Assembly (NCBI RefSeq): GCF_025446935.1
Contig: NZ_JAOEGN010000002.1
Span: 62,001 to 126,000 of the forward strand
Direction of reading: 5' to 3'
Length of the DNA: 64,000 nucleotides
DNA from: Paracholeplasma vituli
Lineage (GTDB): Bacteria > Bacillota_I > Bacilli_A > Acholeplasmatales > UBA5453
The position numbers and the translations under genes are program-made. Each line of letters opens with the position of its first letter. Positions within the stretch are counted from its first letter, which is position 1. The notes beneath the pieces were generated by a model. The model did no database searches and was not told the origin of the DNA. It saw nothing but the letters and a program-made list of their open reading frames with translations. Below are positions 57,538 through 64,000 of this stretch, one piece after another.

Positions 57538-58957
57538 GTCTTTCGCTACTTGGGGAGCGATTATTTACTTCCTCATTCTTTCGGTTTTACTTTTATTTGG
57601 TAATGTCATTAGACGTAAAATTCCCCTATTTAAAAAATCGTTATTACCGACGTCTGTCATCGCAGGGTTGTTGGGACTAGTACTGAAAGAAGTTATTTTC
57701 AGACCTTTATCAGCCAAAGGCACGATGCCAACAGAATTCGTAACTAATTTTAATAACTTCCTAAATCTTGTTACCTACCACACACTCGCACTTGGATTCA
57801 TCGCGATGGGATTAAAAGTAAATGAAAAACTAGAAATCAAAACCAACCGTGCTCATAGTTACTATAACGGTTTAGTCATCGTCTCAACCTATCTTTTACA
57901 AGGGATTATCGGGATTGGTATGACATTATTCTTAGCTTATACGTTCATGCCGGCATTTAAAACTGGGCCAGGCTTAGCTACGGGCATTCTATTACCATTC
58001 GGTTTCGGACAAGGGCCTGGACAAGCTAACAACTTCGGAATTATTTATGAAACCTTTGATCCAAATGGATTTGCAGGTGCACAATCCTATGGTCTCGCGA
58101 TGGCTTCGATGGGATTCATCTGGGCCGCTATTGGCGGTGTCTTCTACTTGAATAAAGTTCAAAAACGTAAAGTCACCGGTGAAGATTTTGAAGGGAATCT
58201 AACATCCATTCAAGAAATCAGTTCACCTGATGAAATTCCAGTATCGGAATCCATTGATAAATTAACAGTTCAAATCGCACTTATTGTCGCTGTTTATGGG
58301 GTAACTTTACTCACGATGTTTGGTTTATCGAAGTTAGTTTCGCTAAATCAAACCACCTACAATATGTTGAATTCTCTTATTTGGGGCTTCAACTTCATCT
58401 TCGGTATGGTCATTGCTTTGCTTGCTAAGAAACTGTTTGTATACTTAAGAAAAACAGGGTTAATGACACGTCAATATCCAAATAACTTCATGTTAAATCG
58501 TATTGCTGGGGTTGTATTCGACTTGATGGTCGTTGCAAGTATTACCGCCATCAATATTGAAGACTTGTCTCAAAACAATATTTGGATTGCATTCTTACTC
58601 ATATCGACTGTTGGTGGTGGGGTGACGATGTTCTACCTACATCAACTTACAAAAAGAGTATACAAAGAATATCCACTCGAAGGTTTCTCAGGTATGTATG
58701 GGATGCTTACGGGAACTGCTTCTACAGGGATTGCATTACTCAGAGAAGTAGACCCATATTACAAAACACCTGCAGCCACCGATTTGGTTACCGGAACGAC
58801 AACAGCTATTCTATTTGGCTTACCAATATTATTGATTGCTTCCTATGCGCCACAGGGGATTTTACAATCGATTATCTCATTGGTTATCCTAACGATTTTA
58901 TTCATCGCATTTGCAGGTTTCTTATTCAAGAAACACGCTTTAAAGAAGAAGGTATAG
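57521..58957 (+). CDS. Sodium/glutamate symporter-like (GltS family) transporter
   Basis: 478 residues, about eleven or twelve membrane helices in two similar halves, each with a Gly-rich re-entrant motif: GFGQGPGQANNFG at about 165 and GMYGMLTGTASTGIALLRE at about 390. This is the GltS design; glutamate specificity is not proven. Starts inside the preceding acyltransferase-like gene. Confidence 0.8.
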   Translation: MIQNYESFATWGAIIYFLILSVLLLFGNVIRRKIPLFKKSLLPTSVIAGLLGLVLKEVIFRPLSAKGTMPTEFVTNFNNFLNLVTYHTLALGFIAMGLKVNEKLEIKTNRAHSYYNGLVIVSTYLLQGIIGIGMTLFLAYTFMPAFKTGPGLATGILLPFGFGQGPGQANNFGIIYETFDPNGFAGAQSYGLAMASMGFIWAAIGGVFYLNKVQKRKVTGEDFEGNLTSIQEISSPDEIPVSESIDKLTVQIALIVAVYGVTLLTMFGLSKLVSLNQTTYNMLNSLIWGFNFIFGMVIALLAKKLFVYLRKTGLMTRQYPNNFMLNRIAGVVFDLMVVASITAINIEDLSQNNIWIAFLLISTVGGGVTMFYLHQLTKRVYKEYPLEGFSGMYGMLTGTASTGIALLREVDPYYKTPAATDLVTGTTTAILFGLPILLIASYAPQGILQSIISLVILTILFIAFAGFLFKKHALKKKV

Positions 58958-58973
58958 TCTTACCTTCTTTTTT
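58946..58973 (+). terminator. Terminator after the GltS-like gene
   Basis: Perfect 9-bp stem AAGAAGGTA/TACCTTCTT with a 6-nt loop, then T-run; overlaps the stop codon. Confidence 0.9.
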
Positions 58974-59004
58974 CTTTAAAATAAAGTGAAATGCGCATAT
59001 TTTT

Positions 59005-59033
59005 TTGACTTCATACTGAAAAAATGCTATAAT
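59005..59033 (+). promoter_or_regulatory. Promoter of the CorC/HlyC-like gene
   Basis: -35 TTGACT at 59005-59010, 17-bp spacer, -10 TATAAT at 59028-59033. Confidence 0.85.
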
Positions 59034-59062
59034 CTCAATCAAGATTGGAGATTTAACACACT

Positions 59063-60439
59063 ATGGAACTACCGCTGATACTCTTGTTATTGGTTGTATT
59101 ATTGATCCTGAGCTCGATGCTTTCCCTTTTTGAGGTGGCAATCGAATCGGTAAACAAAACTAAATTAAAAGCTCTGGTGGATGATGGCAACACCAAAGCG
59201 AAACGCGTATTAAAATTGACTGAAGAAGATGAATCGATCCTTACCCTACACATTGGGTATCGAGTATTCTCAATTTTCGGGTCAATTATTTTAGGTTTTT
59301 ATTGGATTGATAATCTCATCCACGGCCTCAAAAATGCCCTCGATTTAGAAGGTATCTTCGCGACTAAATTTGCTTTCTTAGTTACACCGACTTACCATGC
59401 ACTAGCATTCCTATTATTAGCCTTCATATGGATTATTGTTGTCCTCATTTTTGGATATATCGTTCCACACAAAGTAGGCATTAAGTATAATGAATCCATC
59501 AGTTTAAGATACATTGGTTTTATCGAATTTAACATTCGTTTTTATAAACCACTCGCATCGATTATATTCTTCTTGTCATCCGCTATTTTAAAACTATTTA
59601 AGATAAACCGAACGGATAACCTTGAGAAAGTCTCAGAAGAAGAGATTATTGACTTAATTGAATCTGGTACAGAACATGGTACAATCAATGAAGACGAACA
59701 AGAAATGATTTCCTCAGTTCTTGAGTTTAATGATATCGCAGCAGTCGAAATTATGACACCAAGAACAGAAGTCTATATGATCGATATCAATACATTCAGT
59801 GTAGATACGATTGATGAAATGATTCAAGAAAACTACTCAAGAATTCCGGTTTATGATGAGTCTCCGGATGACATCATCGGTGTAGTATACATCAAGGATG
59901 TATTTAGAGAAGCGCGTCGTGTCGGATTTGAAAATGTTAATTTGAGAAAAATCCTACATAAACCCTACTTCGTACCAGCCCGTAAAAAGATTGATGCTTT
60001 ATTTAAAGAACTTCAAGCTGCGAAATCCTATATTGGTATTCTTGTTGACGAATATGGCGGTTTTCAAGGCATCGTTACGATTGAAGACTTAATTGAAGAA
60101 GTTATGGGCGATATTTACGATGAGTATGATGATGATATCTCTGACATTAAGGAGATTGAACCGAATAAGTACTTAGTCAATGGTTTGTTGTCAGTAGAAG
60201 AAGTCAACGAAGCTTTGAATACACAAATTCCAGAAGATGACTCCTATGAAACCATCGCCGGATTTATCCTATCTCACATTGGTTATATTCCTGAACTCAA
60301 GGACGATATTACTGTTGTGATTGATAATGTCACATTAAAAGTTGAAAAGATGGATGACAAGCGAATTGATCAAGTCTTAATCATCGTTTCACATAATTTG
60401 GAAAATAATTCACAAATCAATGAAGAACAGTCTGAATAG
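59063..60439 (+). CDS. HlyC/CorC (CNNM) family protein
   Basis: 458 residues. N-terminal DUF21 membrane domain (about four helices, residues 1-175), two CBS domains (about 215-345; MTPRTEVYMID, GIVTIEDLIEEVMGDIYDE) and the C-terminal CorC_HlyC domain (VNGLLSVEEVNEAL). Members affect Mg2+ efflux and ion homeostasis. The DUF21 signature is somewhat diverged. SD GGAG is about 13 nt from the ATG, longer than usual. The terminator overlaps its stop. Confidence 0.9.
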   Translation: MELPLILLLLVVLLILSSMLSLFEVAIESVNKTKLKALVDDGNTKAKRVLKLTEEDESILTLHIGYRVFSIFGSIILGFYWIDNLIHGLKNALDLEGIFATKFAFLVTPTYHALAFLLLAFIWIIVVLIFGYIVPHKVGIKYNESISLRYIGFIEFNIRFYKPLASIIFFLSSAILKLFKINRTDNLEKVSEEEIIDLIESGTEHGTINEDEQEMISSVLEFNDIAAVEIMTPRTEVYMIDINTFSVDTIDEMIQENYSRIPVYDESPDDIIGVVYIKDVFREARRVGFENVNLRKILHKPYFVPARKKIDALFKELQAAKSYIGILVDEYGGFQGIVTIEDLIEEVMGDIYDEYDDDISDIKEIEPNKYLVNGLLSVEEVNEALNTQIPEDDSYETIAGFILSHIGYIPELKDDITVVIDNVTLKVEKMDDKRIDQVLIIVSHNLENNSQINEEQSE

Positions 60440-60450
60440 GACTGTTTTTT
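60426..60450 (+). terminator. Terminator overlapping the end of the CorC/HlyC-like gene
   Basis: 7-bp stem AACAGTC/GACTGTT with a 7-nt loop containing part of the stop, followed by TTTTTT. Confidence 0.85.
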
Positions 60451-60470
60451 CTCCTTTTAGATGGTTATTA

Positions 60471-60479
60471 TGATATAAT
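60471..60479 (+). promoter_or_regulatory. Extended -10 promoter of cca-pulA
   Basis: TGATATAAT at 60471-60479, the same extended -10 as before typA; no clear -35. Confidence 0.5.
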
Positions 60480-60495
60480 AAAACAGGTGATAATT

Positions 60496-61656
60496 ATGGA
60501 CGCTATTAAGCAATCCTTTTATGTAATGCGCGCTTTAAAGAATAAAAATTTCGAAGCCTATTTTGTCGGCGGCTGTGTGCGTGATTACTTATTAAAAAGA
60601 GATACAATTGATGTAGATATCGCAACCAATGCGAATCCTTATAAAGTGATGGACATCACAAAAGCGAAGCCAACAGGGCTTCCTTATGGGACTGTCAGCA
60701 TCCAAAAAGAAAAGTTTAAAATTGAAATTACAACCTATCGTCGAGATGGAAAATACACTGATAATAGACATCCAGATGAAGTTATTCCTGTTCAAACGAT
60801 TGAAGATGATGTCAAAAGACGTGATTTTACCATCAATGGATTAGCCATGAATGATTCTTATCAAATTTTCGACTATGTTGGTGGTAAAGAAGACCTAAGA
60901 TCAAAAATCATTCGTGCCATCGGAAACCCCGATGAACGCTTCCAAGAAGATAGTTTACGCATTTTAAGAGCTGCGTATTTTCAAGCTAAACTCGGGTTCC
61001 AAATTGAAAAGGAAACCCGTTTAAGCATGGCCAATAATAAGGCTTTACTTCAAAATCTTCCGAATGAACGTGTATTTACTGAACTCATTAAACTGTTGAA
61101 AGAACCCAATCAATTGATGGCTCTAAAAACACTGGATGCTACAGGTATATCTAAAGAACTTCCCGGTTTGGAAAAAGGGATTCGGTTCATCGTTGACAAC
61201 ATGAAAGAACCAATCTTCATCGATGCGTTCTTCGCTTTAAGTTTCACCCTTCATGGGTCTGTCCCTCAAGCGTGGAAATTTTCAAATATTGCCAGATTAA
61301 AATACGAAAAAGTTGTTGAACTTGTGAATCGTAATCAACCATTAACAAATGTCGATTTGTTTAATCAAGGACTTGAAATCTGCTTATTAACCAATAAGGT
61401 TGCATTTTTATTAGGTCGTTCAAGCAATCAAAAACGCGCTTTAGAAGAACGTTTTGAAAAACTCCCGATTAAGAGTGCTTTAGATTTAAAACTACGCGGT
61501 AGTGATCTCATTACCATATTAAATAAAAAACAAGGTGCTTGGGTCTCTAAAGCGATTGACGACATGGTCAATGCAGTATTAGAGGGTAAAGTATCCAATA
61601 CGTATGAAGCTTTACAAACTTACATTATCGAGAAAGAGGCCAAGCATGAAAAGTGA
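60496..61656 (+). CDS. cca: CCA tRNA nucleotidyltransferase
   Basis: 386 residues from ATG 60496 (SD CAGGTGA); a GTG at 60487 overlaps the SD. Class II nucleotidyltransferase: VGGCVRDYLL, catalytic DVDIAT, RRDFTINGLA and the template-like EDxxR region (QEDSLRILRAAYF). Adds or repairs the 3' CCA of tRNA. No HD domain. The stop overlaps pulA by 11 nt. Confidence 0.93.
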   Translation: MDAIKQSFYVMRALKNKNFEAYFVGGCVRDYLLKRDTIDVDIATNANPYKVMDITKAKPTGLPYGTVSIQKEKFKIEITTYRRDGKYTDNRHPDEVIPVQTIEDDVKRRDFTINGLAMNDSYQIFDYVGGKEDLRSKIIRAIGNPDERFQEDSLRILRAAYFQAKLGFQIEKETRLSMANNKALLQNLPNERVFTELIKLLKEPNQLMALKTLDATGISKELPGLEKGIRFIVDNMKEPIFIDAFFALSFTLHGSVPQAWKFSNIARLKYEKVVELVNRNQPLTNVDLFNQGLEICLLTNKVAFLLGRSSNQKRALEERFEKLPIKSALDLKLRGSDLITILNKKQGAWVSKAIDDMVNAVLEGKVSNTYEALQTYIIEKEAKHEK

Positions 61657-63730
61657 TTTCTTTTCCTATTTAGATGGATTCAATTTAATCACCATCATCG
61701 TACCTAAAGCCATCGATAATGACCATAAGAAGTTTACAATCGAAAGTGGCGTTCAAAAAATTGCTCTAACAATCACGAAAGTTCAATCACTAGGAGCGGA
61801 AACCAAATATACTTGTGCCATCAATGACACGGTATTTCTAAATCAAAACTATATGGTTTTTGATGAATCAAAAAATCAATCCTTCTTAAGAACAGGTCAA
61901 ATCGTTCGTACTGAACTGTTTGATATGATGTATGACTATGACAACGATGACTTAGGGGTTACCTATTCAGAGTCTCAATCGGTTTTCAAACTATGGACAC
62001 CGGTTGCGAAAGAAGTGGAGCTAGAACTCATCGATCTAAATGGGATTAAACAGTTCATTGATTTGCGTTATCAAGAACTTGGTGTTTGGTCAGTTACCAT
62101 TTTTGGTAATTTAGATGGCTATAAATACCGTTTTAAAGTCAGAGTCAATGAAACATTTAAAACCACTACAGATCCATTCGCAATCGCATCCTCCGCGAAT
62201 GGTCAATATAACTATGTAGTCAATCCAAACCGCTTTTATACCTTTAAAAATGCGAAACCAGAGTTTTCAGGTCGAAAAGTCGACGCTGTAATATATGAAG
62301 CTTCAATTCGTGATTTTACGATTGGTAAATCATCAAAGGCAACTCAAAAAGGCCTATATAAAGGCTTTATTGAGGATTTACCAAATGAAGGTCTAAACCA
62401 CATGGTTGATTTAGGTATTACCCATGTTCAGTTGATGCCTATCTATGACTTTGAAGGCACCGATGAAATCAATAAAGATGTCTTGTACAACTGGGGGTAT
62501 AACCCATCACAATACAACGTACCTGAAGGCTGGTTCTCAGCGAATCCAGATGACCCTTATGAACGTATTAATGAACTCCGTGAAGTCATCGATACCCTAC
62601 ATGGACGCGGCTTACGTGTGAATATGGATGTTGTTTATAACCACGTATATAACATGGCGACATTCCCATTTGAAAAAATTGTACCTGGATACTTTTTCCG
62701 TTTCGATGATAAAGGCATTCGTACCGAAGTCTCTGGTTGTGGGAACGACATCGCTTCGGAACGCCCGATGATGCAAAAATTCATTTTAAATTCCATCAAA
62801 TGGTGGATGAATACCTATCAAATCGATGGATTTAGATTTGACCTCATGGGTTTACTCGATATCGAAACCATGAATAAAGTTGACAGTCTTGTTCGTTCAA
62901 TCGACCCTCAAGCCTTCGTTTACGGTGAAGGTTGGAATATGCCTAATACGTTACCACCGGAAAAACGTGCACATATGGGTAACCAACAATTTATGCCATT
63001 TGTTGCGCATTTTAACGATGCGTTTAGAGAAGCCATTAAAGGTGGTACTTTCTCACCAACACTTGGATTCGCGATGGGTGGAAAAGTATCGAATGCCGAT
63101 TTATTTTACTTATTTACAGGTAGCGCAGTTGATCAGTACCGTTTCTTCAATCCAAATCAATCGATCAACTACATTGAATGCCACGATAACCATACTTTCT
63201 ATGACCGTGCGAAAGTCTTAAATCCGAACTTCACAGAAGCTGAGATTAAGGATTTTGCACGTCTTGGATTAAGCTTTGTTCTTTTATCTCAAGGGGTTCC
63301 ATTCATCCATGCAGGTCAGGAGTTCTTAAGAACCAAACGTGGTGTAGAAAACTCTTATAAGTCACCGGATTCGATAAATGAAATCGATTGGACGCTTCGA
63401 GAAAAACACCAAGACTTAATTCAAACAGTCAAAGATTTAATCGACATTCGTAAAACATATAAAGTATTTAGACTTAGACAAGTTGCTGACATTAAGCAAT
63501 CCATTCGAATCGCTGAACAAAGTGTTCAGTCCTCCACGGTATCTTTCACATTAAATGGCTTAAATCAGACCATTAAGGTATTCTTTAAGAATAACTATGT
63601 AGATGAATTACTTCCGACTGGTGAAGGCTACAATGCCATTTTTGACGGCTTTAAAAAGGTGAATGCAAAAGTCACATCATTTGTTGCGAATAAACCAGGT
63701 GCATACCTATTTGTGAAGGAGAACGCCTAA
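61646..63730 (+). CDS. pulA: Type I pullulanase
   Basis: 694 residues from ATG 61646; the upstream in-frame ATG at 61604 lies deep in cca. GH13 debranching enzyme that cuts alpha-1,6 links in glycogen, pullulan or starch. The type I signature YNWGYNP is present; nucleophile Asp399 (FRFDLMG), acid/base Glu428 (YGEGW), and ECHDNHTF. Residues before about 120 are an unrecognised N-terminal domain, then a CBM48-like domain (VFKLWTPVAKEVEL). No signal peptide, so it acts in the cytoplasm, probably on stored or imported glucans. Confidence 0.93.
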   Translation: MKSDFFSYLDGFNLITIIVPKAIDNDHKKFTIESGVQKIALTITKVQSLGAETKYTCAINDTVFLNQNYMVFDESKNQSFLRTGQIVRTELFDMMYDYDNDDLGVTYSESQSVFKLWTPVAKEVELELIDLNGIKQFIDLRYQELGVWSVTIFGNLDGYKYRFKVRVNETFKTTTDPFAIASSANGQYNYVVNPNRFYTFKNAKPEFSGRKVDAVIYEASIRDFTIGKSSKATQKGLYKGFIEDLPNEGLNHMVDLGITHVQLMPIYDFEGTDEINKDVLYNWGYNPSQYNVPEGWFSANPDDPYERINELREVIDTLHGRGLRVNMDVVYNHVYNMATFPFEKIVPGYFFRFDDKGIRTEVSGCGNDIASERPMMQKFILNSIKWWMNTYQIDGFRFDLMGLLDIETMNKVDSLVRSIDPQAFVYGEGWNMPNTLPPEKRAHMGNQQFMPFVAHFNDAFREAIKGGTFSPTLGFAMGGKVSNADLFYLFTGSAVDQYRFFNPNQSINYIECHDNHTFYDRAKVLNPNFTEAEIKDFARLGLSFVLLSQGVPFIHAGQEFLRTKRGVENSYKSPDSINEIDWTLREKHQDLIQTVKDLIDIRKTYKVFRLRQVADIKQSIRIAEQSVQSSTVSFTLNGLNQTIKVFFKNNYVDELLPTGEGYNAIFDGFKKVNAKVTSFVANKPGAYLFVKENA

Positions 63731-64000
63731 TGGAATTTAATGCGAAAGTAGATAATATGAATGTCGGTACTGACTTTCAAAATATCAATGTTACCCTCGT
63801 AAATGGGGAAAAGAAGAACCTTAAACTTTCTGATGAGCAAGCGCGTAAAATTGAACTTGGAAAAACTTATCATTTTGAAGTAGAATCCTATTTAAAAGAT
63901 GAAAAAGAACAATTTAGAGTCGTTAATCTTTTGGGCATATTTGAATACATTCAAGATCCAGTCGCTCTAAAAGAAGAACTTAAAAATTTCTATGAATACG
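63730..64000 (+). CDS. Partial gene of unknown function
   Basis: First 90 residues only; the frame is open to the edge. Starts in a TAATG overlap with pulA. MEFNAKVDNMNVGTDFQNINVTLV followed by KYHFEVESYL-like strands could be the N-terminal OB-like part of a nucleic-acid-binding protein, but I see no defining motif. Confidence 0.55.
   Translation, partial: MEFNAKVDNMNVGTDFQNINVTLVNGEKKNLKLSDEQARKIELGKTYHFEVESYLKDEKEQFRVVNLLGIFEYIQDPVALKEELKNFYEY

Overview
The window reads as chromosome of a wall-less or wall-reduced relative of the Firmicutes, most likely a mollicute of the Acholeplasma/Izemoplasma side. The evidence is the gene order, which follows Bacillus closely, the compact AT-leaning DNA with frequent TAATG and ATGA overlaps, the lack of any peptidoglycan gene, and several lineage-specific protein changes. 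TGA is used as a stop (nusG, prmC, cca) and Trp is read only from TGG, so this is the standard bacterial code and not the Mycoplasma/Spiroplasma code. The species is not identifiable from the sequence alone.

Layout. 1-8131: the end of ecfT, truA, then a tmk-holB-ricT-trmN6-rsmI-metG block (metG under a Met T-box) and a YitT protein. 8185-9113: rplM-rpsI. 9148-18414: gltX, a surface lipoprotein, a large DUF2779-type nuclease, cysS, mrnC and a P-type ATPase. 18448-38471: the transcription/translation super-cluster rlmB-sigH-like-rpmG-secE-nusG, (two inserted genes), rplK-rplA-rplJ-rplL-rsmC-like-rpoB-rpoC-rpsL-rpsG-fusA-tuf. 38620-46671: tatD, an HtrA-like lipoprotein, a membrane protein, cinA-like, rpsF-ssb-rpsR, gdpP fused to rplI, dnaB. 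46708-52381: small membrane protein, Dps, prfA-prmC-sua5, a PlsC-like acyltransferase, a YwaF-like membrane protein. 52537-64000: typA, rpiB-upp, a DUF1146-like protein, a YigZ protein, a second PlsC-like protein with a GltS-like transporter, a CorC/HlyC protein, and cca-pulA with a partial gene at the edge.

Most genes run on the + strand in co-transcribed groups with sigma-A type promoters (TTGACA-17-TATAAT variants) and strong U-tract hairpin terminators. Ribosomal protein leaders are well preserved: an L10 leader with attenuator, two copies of an L1-like binding fold (before rplK and before rplA), and an SD-covering hairpin before rplM.

The most unusual content is in RNA polymerase. RpoC carries about 180 extra N-terminal residues containing two tandem segments that look like the alpha-subunit C-terminal domain (the DNA/activator-binding HhH domain). 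RpoB has an expansion of about 280 residues that looks like repeated copies of a short beta-rich unit. Other points of interest: natural substitutions at the rifampicin and streptomycin hot spots (RpoB Q763, S12 R56), an in-frame GdpP-bL9 fusion with an internal ribosome binding site, a SigH-like factor, a perfect 16-bp palindrome before a catechol-dioxygenase-like gene, a nuclease combining Cas4-like and DEDD-like modules, and a paralogous pair of PlsC-like proteins of which one has lost its zinc ribbon. No tRNA, rRNA, CRISPR array, insertion sequence or prophage was seen.
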